Notes under the pieces: generated by a model | Seen by the model: the letters and a program-made list of their open reading frames with translations, nothing else | Told to the model about the DNA's origin: nothing | Databases searched by the model: none | Assembly: GCA_017798125.1 (NCBI GenBank) | Contig: CP059070.1 | Coordinates: 2,604,001 to 2,668,000, forward strand | Direction: 5' to 3' | Length of the DNA stretch: 64,000 nt | From: Cryomorphaceae bacterium | GTDB lineage: Bacteria; Bacteroidota; Bacteroidia; Flavobacteriales; ECT2AJA-044 | Part shown: one piece after another, positions 17,279 to 24,861 of the stretch | How positions within the stretch are numbered: the stretch's first letter is position 1 | How the letters are laid out: every line of letters starts with the position of its first letter | Translations under genes and position numbers: made by a program

Positions 17279-17860
17279 TTAATCCAGTACGCTTAAGATG
17301 ACCTTCACGGAATTCATCAAGTCGCTTTTGCTCGGATTGACCTTGGAAACGACGCGGAGCCCGCTGTAGTAGGTGAACAACAAGGACGCCGTGGCTTTAA
17401 GGTCTTTTCCTTCAGGGATCTGGCCTTGTGATACCCCTTTTTGAAGATATTCTTCAAATAGCTGTTCAAAGGATATTCTATTCTCTTCTAGAATCCTGGA
17501 AATCCGTTCATCTCCTGGGATTAATTCTGTAGTGGTGTTGACAACAAAACAGCCCTTCTTTTCTGCATCACTTAAGGATTGATCAACCGCCATTTCAAAG
17601 AGCTTGTAAAAGCCTTGTTTGACCTGGGGTTCATCTTCGAAGAATTGCGCTATAAAGGCGGAGTTGGTCTTTCGATAATTCTCGAAGGACTTGAGAAAAA
17701 GCTGCTCTTTGTCTCCGAAAGTATCGTAAATGCTCGCTCGATTGATGCCTAAGTGATCGACGAGATCTTGAACGGACGTAGCAGAATAGCCCTGCTTCCA
17801 AAACAGGTTCATGGCCCGCTCCAGGGTTTGTTGTTCGTCGAATAGTTTTACTCTAGGCAT
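17279..17860 (-). CDS. TetR/AcrR-family transcriptional repressor
   Basis: A 193-residue protein. The N-terminal TetR HTH covers about residues 9-55 (TLERAMNLFWKQGYSATSVQDLVDHLGINRASIYDTFGDKEQLF), followed by an all-helical ligand domain. It lies downstream of an SDR on the same strand, separated by 86 bp that contain two inverted repeats. TGGAA...TTC-type sites also flank the SDR promoter, so it probably represses the SDR and itself until a small ligand binds. The TetR assignment is secure. Confidence 0.92.
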   Translation of the reverse strand: MPRVKLFDEQQTLERAMNLFWKQGYSATSVQDLVDHLGINRASIYDTFGDKEQLFLKSFENYRKTNSAFIAQFFEDEPQVKQGFYKLFEMAVDQSLSDAEKKGCFVVNTTTELIPGDERISRILEENRISFEQLFEEYLQKGVSQGQIPEGKDLKATASLLFTYYSGLRVVSKVNPSKSDLMNSVKVILSVLD

Positions 17861-17871
17861 GAGCTAAAAAT

Positions 17872-17897
17872 GTGGAAGTGATCTTACTCACTTCCAC
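17872..17897 (-). terminator. Perfect 10-bp hairpin between SDR and tetR
   Basis: GTGGAAGTGA (17872-17881) and TCACTTCCAC (17888-17897) enclose a 6-nt loop. Read on the minus strand it is followed by ATTTTT just before the tetR start, so it could be a terminator or attenuator for the SDR transcript. It could also serve as a tetR operator. Confidence 0.6.
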
Positions 17898-17910
17898 AAA
17901 ATTAGGTTAT

Positions 17911-17926
17911 TGGAACTTTCATTCCA
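17911..17926. promoter_or_regulatory. Candidate TetR operator 1
   Basis: TGGAACTTTCATTCCA, with 5-bp TGGAA/TTCCA arms (6 bp counting the flanking T and A). It shares the TGGAA...TTC pattern with the two sites at the SDR promoter. Confidence 0.55.
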
Positions 17927-17946
17927 AAATGGTTCAAAAAAAGAGA

Positions 17947-18702
17947 TCAGGACAGGAGCGGATTGACATTGATTCCTCCGTCAATATTGTATTCAGATCC
18001 TGTGATAAACGAGGCATTGTCTGAAGCGAGGAAAGCCACCAACTTGGCAATGTCTTCGGGCTGTCCAAAGCGCTTAAGCGGTACGCGATTCTGCATGGCT
18101 TCTGCAAAGCCGTTCAATTGCTCCTCTGGCATACCAGTCTTTCCAAAAATTGGAGTGTAGACCGGCCCAGGATTTACGGCGTTGATTCGAATTTTTCGTG
18201 GGGCCAGTTCTGTTGCCGCGGTACGTGTGTATGAATTCAACGCCGCTTTCGACGCCGCGTATACGGCCGTGTTCGGCATCCCCGTGTAGGCGTTCACAGA
18301 ACTCAGGTTAATAATGGATGCTCCATCGTTCAAGACGGGGATGAACTTCTCAGTCGTAAAAACGGCTCCTTTGAAGTTGATGCCCATTTGATGATCAAAC
18401 ATCTCTTCTGAGATTTGGCCAATGGGAGCCGGTTGAAAAATACCCGCATTCACAAAGAGCACGTCTACTTGACCAAATTGACTCTTTACTTGCTCGACCA
18501 AATCATCAATGGCAGATAAATTTCCGACGTCAGCCACAATCCCCTTTACTCCGAGTTCACTAGAAGCAGCTTCAACTTTTGCACTGTCTCTTCCTGTAAT
18601 CACTACTGTTGCACCCTGATCTTTTAACTCTTTGGCCGATGCATAGCCAATGCCACTATTACCTCCGGTAACAACAGCCACTTTTCCATTCAAATCACTC
18701 AT
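17947..18702 (-). CDS. SDR-family NAD(P)-dependent oxidoreductase, TetR-linked
   Basis: A 251-residue classical SDR: TGGNSGIG (12-19), VNAG (84-87) in place of NNAG, Ser 134/135, Y148-AAS-K152, and the cofactor loop NPGPVYTPIF. The C-terminal FITGSEYNIDGGINVNPLL is typical of quinone/aldehyde-type SDRs that cluster with TetR repressors. Its minus-strand promoter (TTTG at 18774-18777, TACGTTTG at 18745-18752) is flanked by two candidate TetR sites. The substrate is unknown. Confidence 0.92.
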   Translation of the reverse strand: MSDLNGKVAVVTGGNSGIGYASAKELKDQGATVVITGRDSAKVEAASSELGVKGIVADVGNLSAIDDLVEQVKSQFGQVDVLFVNAGIFQPAPIGQISEEMFDHQMGINFKGAVFTTEKFIPVLNDGASIINLSSVNAYTGMPNTAVYAASKAALNSYTRTAATELAPRKIRINAVNPGPVYTPIFGKTGMPEEQLNGFAEAMQNRVPLKRFGQPEDIAKLVAFLASDNASFITGSEYNIDGGINVNPLLS

Positions 18703-18724
18703 TGGTTTTATTTAAAGTTTATTT

Positions 18725-18739
18725 TGGAATGTTCGTTCT
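18725..18739. promoter_or_regulatory. Candidate TetR operator 2
   Basis: TGGAATGTTCGTTCT on the plus strand. It matches operator 3, read on the opposite strand, at 12 of 15 positions. It lies just downstream of the predicted -7 element of the SDR. Confidence 0.55.
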
Positions 18740-18744
18740 GTTTG

Positions 18745-18777
18745 CAAACGTAAGGATAATAGAACGATTGTTCCAAA
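18745..18777 (-). promoter_or_regulatory. Predicted Bacteroidota promoter of the SDR
   Basis: On the minus strand, TTTG (18777-18774) is followed after 21 nt by TACGTTTG (18752-18745). This fits the Bacteroidota -33/-7 consensus TTTG...TAnnTTTG, with an exact TAnnTTTG, about 42 bp upstream of the ATG. Confidence 0.65.
18761..18775. promoter_or_regulatory. Candidate TetR operator 3
   Basis: AGAACGATTGTTCCA, which reads TGGAACAATCGTTCT on the minus strand. It overlaps the predicted -33 element, where a bound repressor would block RNA polymerase. Confidence 0.55.
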
Positions 18778-18907
18778 TAAAAGTTCGTTTTCTGATTTTG
18801 CCCCTTTCAGTAGGGTAATTGAGCATCTATGACTTCCTCCTGCTCTTCAGTGGGATCTTTGAAGTATCGTATAGAATACCCTAACTTCCATAACCTAAGT
18901 TTAAGAC

Positions 18908-19861
18908 ATGCATACACTCCCATTTTTGAATCAAGATGAAATGCCTATTCTAGGCCTAGGCACATGGAAATCCGCGCCCGGCGTCGTTGGAGCAGCCATT
19001 ATTAAGGCTATTGAAATTGGGTATCGGCACATCGATTGTGCGGCCATTTACAACAACGAAGCTGAGATCGGGGAAGCCTTCAAAGAGTGCTTTGAGCGTG
19101 GGCTGGTGAAAAGAGAAGAGCTCTGGATTACCTCCAAACTCTGGAACGATGCCCATCTTTCCCAGGATGTACGCCCTGCCCTTCAAAAAACACTGAACGA
19201 TCTTGGGCTCGACTATCTTGATTTGTACTTGATTCACTGGCCGATTGCCTTTAAAAATGGACTGGCCTTTCCTTCAGGGCCAGAGGATTATTTATCCCTA
19301 GAAGAAGCCCCGTTGGCCGAAACATGGAAAGCTCTTCAGGAAGCACAAAATGAAGGGTTGGTTCGGCATATTGGCACCTCTAACTTCACAGAAAAGAAAC
19401 TACAGCAACTGATTGATGTCGGTGGACAAAAGCCCGAGCTCAATCAGGTAGAACTCCACCCCTATCTGCAACAGCAGGCACTGATCGATTGGTGCCATGA
19501 GCGTCAAATTCACGCCATGGCCTATTCGCCTTTGGGATCAATGGATCGACCCGATTCCTTTAAGAAAGAAGGAGAACCCATTCCGCTTGAAAGTGAAGTC
19601 GTGGTCCGAATCGCTGAGCAAAATGGAATATCCCCTGCTCAGGTTTTGATTCGTTGGCAAATGCAGCGCGGAGTCTCCGTGATTCCTAAGTCCACGAATC
19701 CGAAGCGCCTCCAAGAAAATTTCAACACTTTGAGTGTAACGCTCAGCGATGAAGACATGGAAGCTTTAGCCTTACTCGATCAACACAAGCGTATAGTTGA
19801 CGGCTCTTTCTTTGTTGCCCCCGAAAAGGGATATACCGTTAAAACTTTGTGGGATGAGTAA
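18908..19861 (+). CDS. Aldo/keto reductase
   Basis: A 317-residue (beta/alpha)8 NADPH-dependent reductase with the full catalytic tetrad: D43 (HIDCAAIY), Y48, K77 (ITSKLW) and H110 (LIHWP). GTSNF at about 158-162 and the C-terminal IPKSTNPKRLQEN NADPH-binding loop are standard. It should reduce aldehydes or ketones to alcohols, resembling AKR-type alcohol dehydrogenases of broad specificity. It is divergent from the SDR-TetR unit across a 205-bp region and monocistronic. Confidence 0.93.
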   Translation: MHTLPFLNQDEMPILGLGTWKSAPGVVGAAIIKAIEIGYRHIDCAAIYNNEAEIGEAFKECFERGLVKREELWITSKLWNDAHLSQDVRPALQKTLNDLGLDYLDLYLIHWPIAFKNGLAFPSGPEDYLSLEEAPLAETWKALQEAQNEGLVRHIGTSNFTEKKLQQLIDVGGQKPELNQVELHPYLQQQALIDWCHERQIHAMAYSPLGSMDRPDSFKKEGEPIPLESEVVVRIAEQNGISPAQVLIRWQMQRGVSVIPKSTNPKRLQENFNTLSVTLSDEDMEALALLDQHKRIVDGSFFVAPEKGYTVKTLWDE

Positions 19862-19962
19862 TCACTCCCTCTTGGGGCACTTGCCTCGGCTGAACGGACA
19901 CCATCCAAATACTTTTTTTACTAGCACATAAGCGACAATTCAAGGAAAATTTAGCCTTTCTG

Positions 19963-19998
19963 TAATATGGTTTATTCAATCAGTATTATGATTTATTC
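19963..19998 (+). promoter_or_regulatory. Direct repeat with 21-bp period, candidate AraC site
   Basis: TAATATGGTTTATTC (19963-19977) and TATTATGATTTATTC (19984-19998) match at 12 of 15 bases, 21 bp apart, about 54 bp upstream of the operon start. Direct half-sites two helical turns apart are typical of AraC-family binding, and this operon ends with an AraC gene. Confidence 0.5.
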
Positions 19999-20051
19999 TG
20001 GGAGGCCATCGCAGAATACATTTGCTTTTGAAACATGTAAAAACCAACCAT

Positions 20052-20930
20052 ATGTTAGGAAAGCAAATTTCAGATATGATGATCAAGCCGGGGAAATCTC
20101 CGGTCTTCGAAACCCCTGAGCAATACGAACTAGATTATGAAGATGTCACGTTCAGAACCGATGATGGAGTGACCTTATCAGGTTGGCTCATTAAAGGAGG
20201 AACTGATCGTGTCATTATTCAATCTCATTTTGGAGTTCAATGCTCACGGTCTGGATTTACCGTTGAAGGTAAAAATCGGATGGAAAAGTCTCTTTGGAAC
20301 AAGGACATCCATTTCCTTAACCAAGCGAAGTACTTAGTCGAAGCCGGCTACTCCGTTCTCATGTACGATATGCGCAACCACGGAGAAAGTGAACAAGACG
20401 GATGGATAACGTGGGGGCTTAAAGAGCGAAAAGACACTGTTGCTGCGATTGATTTCATTCTGAACCACCAGGATTATCGACAAGCGGACATCGGACTGCT
20501 TTCCATTTGCATGGGACAAGCAGCCAGCACTTTTGCGTTCGGATTGGAGCCAAAAATGAAGGAAAACCCACAGATCAAGGCTATGATCTCCGTTCAACCA
20601 CTGACCTATGACTACTTCGTTGCAAATATGGGATTGCCCATGTTCTTGGTAAACTCAGGGAGTAAATACAGCAAAAACAAACGGGACACGGATCTAACTG
20701 GCGATTCCTTCTTACCTTATGTCCAAGACGTTTCCGTTCCTACCTTAGTTATTCAAAATTCGAACGATCCGATGACCGACTTGGACATGGTGAAGCGCTA
20801 TTTTAATGACCTCACGGTGGAAAAGGACATACTCTGGTTGGATCTAGATAAGAAACGAGCGGCGGCGTACGACTGGATCGGCAAAAATCCAGAGCCTGTC
20901 CTTGGCTGGTTTAACAAACACTTAAAATGA
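20052..20930 (+). CDS. Alpha/beta hydrolase with atypical SICMG elbow
   Basis: ATG at 20052 is preferred over the TTG at 20022. The 292-residue sequence has the alpha/beta hydrolase layout: VTLSGWLIKGG, VIIQSHFG, VLMYDMRNHGES, elbow, LVIQNSNDPMTD acid strand. The nucleophile elbow reads LLSICMGQAA, with Cys 153 where GxSxG has Ser. The last strand (LWLDLDKKRAAAYDWIG) lacks the expected His before the terminal helix FNKHLK. It may therefore be a Cys-nucleophile enzyme or a non-hydrolytic member. It overlaps the SRPBCC gene by 4 bp and shares its operon with a PEHP-type AraC regulator. Confidence 0.8.
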   Translation: MLGKQISDMMIKPGKSPVFETPEQYELDYEDVTFRTDDGVTLSGWLIKGGTDRVIIQSHFGVQCSRSGFTVEGKNRMEKSLWNKDIHFLNQAKYLVEAGYSVLMYDMRNHGESEQDGWITWGLKERKDTVAAIDFILNHQDYRQADIGLLSICMGQAASTFAFGLEPKMKENPQIKAMISVQPLTYDYFVANMGLPMFLVNSGSKYSKNKRDTDLTGDSFLPYVQDVSVPTLVIQNSNDPMTDLDMVKRYFNDLTVEKDILWLDLDKKRAAAYDWIGKNPEPVLGWFNKHLK

Positions 20931-21412
20931 AGAGGCTCATGATTATCGGCGGGCTAGCTGTCGCTCTATTGGTGATTTTGTCTTTGACAGGGCGTAAATC
21001 TGTACATCACGAAATCGTTATTGAGGCAACACCAGAGGAGGTTTGGACCGTTCTGACAAAACCCGATGATTTCGCTATTTGGAATCCAACCATGCTGTTG
21101 CTGTCGGGATCTGTCAAAGAAGGAGCCAAAGTTCAGTATCAGTTTACACAAGTAGATGGAGAAAAGAGCGAAATAGGCGCCCGAGTCCACCGAATTATCC
21201 CCAACGAGCTACTTAATCAGAAAGGCGGAATTCCGCTCGTTCTTACCTTCAATCACTCTTATATTCTGGATTCTGAAAACTCGAATACTCGGGTTACGAT
21301 TCATGAAGAATATCGAGGTATAGGCGTACATTTTTGGAACCCAAAAAATGTTGAACTGGCGTACGCCCGTTTGAACGAAGCCCTAAAAGAACGCGTAGAA
21401 AGCACCAAGTAA
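20927..21412 (+). CDS. Membrane-anchored SRPBCC (START-like) protein
   Basis: A 161-residue protein with one N-terminal membrane helix (LMIIGGLAVALLVILSL). An SRPBCC/Bet v1-like lipid- or ligand-binding domain follows: VHHEIVIEATPEEVWTVLTKPDDFAIWNP. The domain ends with the long C-terminal helix ELAYARLNEALKERVES. Such proteins bind hydrophobic molecules or act as cyclases/hydrolases. It overlaps the preceding hydrolase by 4 bp and lies 7 bp before an AraC gene, so it is clearly co-transcribed. Confidence 0.88.
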   Translation: MKRLMIIGGLAVALLVILSLTGRKSVHHEIVIEATPEEVWTVLTKPDDFAIWNPTMLLLSGSVKEGAKVQYQFTQVDGEKSEIGARVHRIIPNELLNQKGGIPLVLTFNHSYILDSENSNTRVTIHEEYRGIGVHFWNPKNVELAYARLNEALKERVESTK

Positions 21413-21419
21413 TCCCAGC

Positions 21420-22331
21420 ATGAAAGAGATCGTTCACCTCAAATCGATACGGGAGGCACATGATTTTTTGAGCCTTCCCGTTCCTGAGCACCCACTCATT
21501 TCTGTTGTCGAACTCAATGATCGAATCATCAACTACGACTACGGAGAAACCAAGTTTTTGTTCGACTTTTATCAAGTAAGCCTGAAATCCGGTTTTGCTG
21601 GTTCCATGCTCTATGGACGGAATTCGTACGATTTTGAAGATGGTTCTTTGACCTTCATAAAGGCCGGCCAGGTCATTCAGATGGAACGGCTGCACGATCC
21701 AGTCCAAGGTGGGTCTGGATGGACGCTACTGTTCCACCCCGATCTTATCCGAAAATCCGACCTCGGTATTTCTATTGATGACTTCTCCTTCTTCCATTAC
21801 GATATTCATGAAGCTCTTCACCTTTCCGAAAAGGAAATTCAATCTCTCGATGATTTAGTGAAGAAGATTAGAGAGGAATACCAGCAGAATATCGACAAAC
21901 ACAGTCAGGAGCTCATGATCGGAAATATTGAAATGCTACTGAAGTACAGTAAGCGGTTCTACGATCGGCAGTTCTACACTCGGTCCAATTTAAATCAGGA
22001 CATTTTGGCTTCCTTTCAACGAATATTAAAAGCCTACTACTCTTCAGATAAGCCGGCCGCTTTTGGCATCCTGTCCGTCAAGGAGTGTGCCGATGAGCTG
22101 AACTTATCCGTCAACTACTTTGGCGATTTAATGAAGGCTGAAACGGGCCGATCAGCTAAGGATCATATTCAGGACTTTATCATAGAAAAGGCCAAAAACC
22201 GCTTGCTTTCAAGCAATCAAAGTGTCAGTGAAATCGCCTACGACCTCGGGTACGCCTATCCACAAAGCCTCAATAAAATTTTCAAGGCTCGAGTGGGTGT
22301 AAGTCCGAACCAGTACCGTAGTCAAAACTAA
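21420..22331 (+). CDS. AraC-family regulator, PEHP paralogue 2
   Basis: A 303-residue paralogue of the genes at 6386, 24861 and 35185: LPVPEHP near residue 20, EALHLSEKEIQSL, YSKRFYDRQFYTR, and the AraC domain LSVNYFGDLMKAETG...GVSPNQYR. Here it is the last gene of an alpha/beta hydrolase-SRPBCC operon instead of following an SDR. Its binding site could be the 21-bp-period direct repeat at 19963-19998, upstream of the whole operon. Confidence 0.9.
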   Translation: MKEIVHLKSIREAHDFLSLPVPEHPLISVVELNDRIINYDYGETKFLFDFYQVSLKSGFAGSMLYGRNSYDFEDGSLTFIKAGQVIQMERLHDPVQGGSGWTLLFHPDLIRKSDLGISIDDFSFFHYDIHEALHLSEKEIQSLDDLVKKIREEYQQNIDKHSQELMIGNIEMLLKYSKRFYDRQFYTRSNLNQDILASFQRILKAYYSSDKPAAFGILSVKECADELNLSVNYFGDLMKAETGRSAKDHIQDFIIEKAKNRLLSSNQSVSEIAYDLGYAYPQSLNKIFKARVGVSPNQYRSQN

Positions 22332-22365
22332 TTCCATTCATTAGATTTTAGATGCCCTAAGTTTT

Positions 22366-22382
22366 TGCGCCTACGGCGCGAT
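22366..22382 (-). repeat. Hairpin repeat family 1, copy 5 (reverse)
   Basis: Perfect reverse copy 34 bp after the AraC stop. It creates an artificial in-frame leader (LRLRRD) upstream of the real start of the next gene. Confidence 0.92.
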
Positions 22383-22436
22383 GTCTTCAATTCAAACTTT
22401 GTACTTTCAAGGCTAGGTCCTTCAAGATCAGCCCCT

Positions 22437-22973
22437 ATGACACTTTCTCGAAAGATTGGCTTTCGCCTCAAACGCTTATACCTAATTGGCTTAGCCCTTA
22501 TTGTCTCCTTGCCTGCAACGGCGCAATTGCCGGATTCAGATCAAAGAGCTCTAGAACAGCTCACGGTCGATTTCAAAAATGCAATCAAAGACAAAGACAG
22601 CACCGCATTCAACGCCCTGTTCTTTAGTCCTTCGGTTGATTTTACCGGTATTATGTCCGAGAAAACGGAATGGTCCATTAAAGAAGGCTACCCGGAATTT
22701 GAAGGGATCGCAGTATCCGATCACCGGAGCTTTATTCGCGACATCTGCAAGGCCGACGGCCCCCAGGAAGAACGGTTTTATCATGTGAAGATCGACGCAG
22801 ATGGAGCCGTCGGGACGGTTCGGTTTGACTATTCTTTTCATTCTGGATCAAAGATGATTCAGTGGGGACACGAGATTTGGAATGTGGCGAAAGACCAGGA
22901 GACCTGGTTAATCACCGATGTGGTTTACTCGATACACTTTCCTCATGTTGAACCCTTTTTGGATGGAGAGTAA
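22437..22973 (+). CDS. Exported NTF2-like protein
   Basis: The start at ATG 22437 follows the repeat; the frame is open upstream only because the repeat lacks stops. The 178-residue protein has basic residues and then a signal peptide (LIGLALIVSLPATAQ). The mature part has the cone-fold pattern of NTF2/SnoaL-like proteins: LTVDFKNAIKDKDSTAFNALF helix, then RFYHVKIDADGAVGTVRFDYSFHSG, and WLITDVVYSIH at the end. Such domains can be enzymes or ligand binders; no active site is apparent. Confidence 0.75.
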   Translation: MTLSRKIGFRLKRLYLIGLALIVSLPATAQLPDSDQRALEQLTVDFKNAIKDKDSTAFNALFFSPSVDFTGIMSEKTEWSIKEGYPEFEGIAVSDHRSFIRDICKADGPQEERFYHVKIDADGAVGTVRFDYSFHSGSKMIQWGHEIWNVAKDQETWLITDVVYSIHFPHVEPFLDGE

Positions 22974-22989
22974 TGGGTGGAAATGAGGC

Positions 22990-23006
22990 ATCGCGCCGTA
23001 GGCGCA
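22990..23006 (+). repeat. Hairpin repeat family 1, copy 6
   Basis: Perfect copy, followed by an A-run, between the NTF2-like stop (22973) and the DUF523 start (23024). Confidence 0.92.
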
Positions 23007-23023
23007 AAAAAAGGAAAGGAACA

Positions 23024-23644
23024 ATGACCGATAAGGAGCATCTACAGAAGCTGCGGGAACCTACGGAAACGGATCCTCTTCGCGTGCTCATGAGCGCTTG
23101 CTTGGTCGGGGTCCTTTGCGGCGTTGATGGCAGCAGTAATGGCTCGTATCCGCATATTGTTGAGCTAGCCCAGCGACCCAATGTGAAGGTCACTTCCTTT
23201 TGCCCGGAGGACTTCGCTTTTGGAACGCCTCGAACTACGCCGGACCTTGAAGGTGGGCATGGCGCGGATGTGCTGGATGGGAAGGCACGCGTGATTGATG
23301 AATCGGGCCGAGACCTTACGGAGGGCATGCTGGCCGGGGCCTACAAAATGTTGGAAACCGCTCAGGAGCATGACGTTGAGCTCGCTGTTTTGATGGACAT
23401 CAGTGCCGCTTGCGGAAGTCAAGTGGTTTACGACGGACATCGATTTTCTTCCGAACCCAAATATCAAATCGGCATGGGGGTATGTGCCGCCTTGTTGGAT
23501 CGGCATGGATTTAAGATCATCAGTCAACGAGACTATCGATCCCTAGACCTGCTCCTCGCCAAATTGGATCCTAAACATGTGGCTCAAAAAGATGCCTTAG
23601 ACCATGACGAGACCGAGTGGTTTCAATCCTACTTCAAAACTTAA
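23024..23644 (+). CDS. DUF523 protein
   Basis: The start at ATG 23024 lies just after the repeat and an AAGGAAAGGA stretch that could act as a ribosome site; the longer frame would translate the repeat. The 206-residue product has the DUF523 pattern: VLMSACLVGVLCGVDG, SFCPEDFAFGTPRTTPDLEGG, AVLMDISAACGS, GMGVCAALLDRHGFKIIS. Conserved Cys residues (in SACLVG, FCPE, AACGS) suggest metal or cluster binding. The role is unknown; some homologues are fused to DUF1722. Confidence 0.88.
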   Translation: MTDKEHLQKLREPTETDPLRVLMSACLVGVLCGVDGSSNGSYPHIVELAQRPNVKVTSFCPEDFAFGTPRTTPDLEGGHGADVLDGKARVIDESGRDLTEGMLAGAYKMLETAQEHDVELAVLMDISAACGSQVVYDGHRFSSEPKYQIGMGVCAALLDRHGFKIISQRDYRSLDLLLAKLDPKHVAQKDALDHDETEWFQSYFKT

Positions 23645-23654
23645 ACGAATCGCT

Positions 23655-23792
23655 GTGCACCAGAGAATTGCCCATATCGCCTTAGTCGTCCGCGACTACG
23701 GAACAGTAGCTGTATTTGAAGACCTCTATGGAAACAAGTGGGATTTCATACAACCTACGGAGCTTCACAGCGGGCTGTTGAATGGGTCTTAG
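23655..23792 (+). pseudogene. VOC-family gene remnant with internal deletion
   Basis: From GTG 23655 the frame encodes the normal start of a VOC/glyoxalase protein (QRIAHIALVVRDY). It jumps directly to the normal end (YGTVAVFEDLYGNKWDFIQ). In intact homologues these blocks are separated by roughly 80-90 residues, so an in-frame internal deletion has removed the core of the fold. The result cannot form both VOC modules. It could still be expressed as a 45-residue peptide but is best called a pseudogene. Confidence 0.75.
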
Positions 23793-23913
23793 GGCATGGG
23801 CGAATGGTTCGCCAAAAAGTATACACATTGCGAAAATCCGTTTAAGTGGTTCATGGCATGCTTGCCGGACCTTTGCCTTGTAACCTGGAGATACCCAGAA
23901 AAACAAAGTAATC

Positions 23914-24861
23914 ATGAAAGCAAGTGCATTCGGTCCTAAAGGATGGACCCCAGATCAAATAAAAAGCCTCAAGGGAAAAACCTACCTCATCAGTGGAGCC
24001 AATACAGGAGCGGGCTTCGAGGCTGCTCGAATTCTCCTCAACAAAGAAGCTGAAGTGGTCATGCTCAATCGCAATGAGCAGAAGTCTCAGGCCGCAATTG
24101 AAAAGCTGAAGGATGAATTTGGATCACATGCCAAGGTTTCCTTCATACAGATGGATCTTTCGGACTTGGCATCAGTCCGCGAGGCCGCGGAGAAAATCAC
24201 ACAAACCGTTCCGCACATTGATGCGCTCATGTGCAACGCGGCCATCGCCCAGGTCCCCAAGCAGGTTCTGACTGTGGATGGCTTTGAAAGCCAATTAGGA
24301 GTCAATCACTACGGTCATTTCTTGCTCATCCGCCTGTTGTTCGACCATCTCGAAGAGTCAAAGGCACGTATTGTTGTCGTCGGTAGCGAAGGCTATAAAA
24401 TGGGCATCAAGACCATGCAATTCGACGATATGAATTGGGACAAGAACTACCATCCCATGAACACGTATTGCCATAGTAAGTTGGCACAAATGATCTTTGC
24501 ATATGAACTGCAGGACCGCATCAAAGCCTCGGGAAAGAACGTCGAGGTTTATGTATGCCACCCGGGAGCTTCAAAAACATCTCTGATTCGCAACAGCGCG
24601 AGCCTTAGGGATCGAATCATCTTCTCCATCATGGCTGCCTCTCCACTGGTTCAGTCAGCTGAAAAAGGTGCGTACCCAGAAGTCATGTGTGCCACTCAAG
24701 AGGGTTTGACTGAAAAAGAGTATTATGGACCCACTGGTTTTATGAATTGGAAAGGCCCGGTTGGTGCATGTGATCTTCAACCCCATGCTCAAGACAAAGA
24801 GTTGGCCCAGCGTCTTTGGACCATATCCGAGGAACAAACCAGCGTTAAATGGGATTTGTGA
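23914..24861 (+). CDS. SDR-family oxidoreductase (retinol dehydrogenase/POR-like), AraC-linked
   Basis: A 315-residue extended-length SDR: SGANTGAGF at about 28-36, CNAAIA (NNAG equivalent) at about 104-109, VVVGSEGYKMG, and the Tyr-Lys pair in Y-CHS-K at about 187-191. FDDMNW and CHPGASKTSL are typical of the WW-oxidoreductase/protochlorophyllide-reductase-like SDR group. It probably reduces a hydrophobic carbonyl. Its stop codon overlaps the next gene's ATG by one base (TGATG), so translation is coupled to the AraC regulator. Confidence 0.92.
   Translation: MKASAFGPKGWTPDQIKSLKGKTYLISGANTGAGFEAARILLNKEAEVVMLNRNEQKSQAAIEKLKDEFGSHAKVSFIQMDLSDLASVREAAEKITQTVPHIDALMCNAAIAQVPKQVLTVDGFESQLGVNHYGHFLLIRLLFDHLEESKARIVVVGSEGYKMGIKTMQFDDMNWDKNYHPMNTYCHSKLAQMIFAYELQDRIKASGKNVEVYVCHPGASKTSLIRNSASLRDRIIFSIMAASPLVQSAEKGAYPEVMCATQEGLTEKEYYGPTGFMNWKGPVGACDLQPHAQDKELAQRLWTISEEQTSVKWDL

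Noticed and set aside
22365-22436. Upstream extension of the NTF2-like ORF to the hairpin repeat
   Set aside because: The added residues are repeat translation; ATG 22437 precedes a proper signal peptide.
22973-23023. Upstream extension of DUF523 through repeat copy 6
   Set aside because: It would encode a lysine/arginine-rich leader made of repeat sequence; ATG 23024 follows a purine-rich ribosome-site-like stretch and matches DUF523 length.
23604-23654. ORF start at 23604 for the VOC remnant
   Set aside because: This part overlaps the 3' end of DUF523 in another frame; VOC similarity begins only near GTG 23655.
23815-23852. TGGTTC direct repeat upstream of the 23914 SDR as an AraC site
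   Set aside because: Only six bases match and the 32-bp spacing differs from the 21-bp period seen at 19963.
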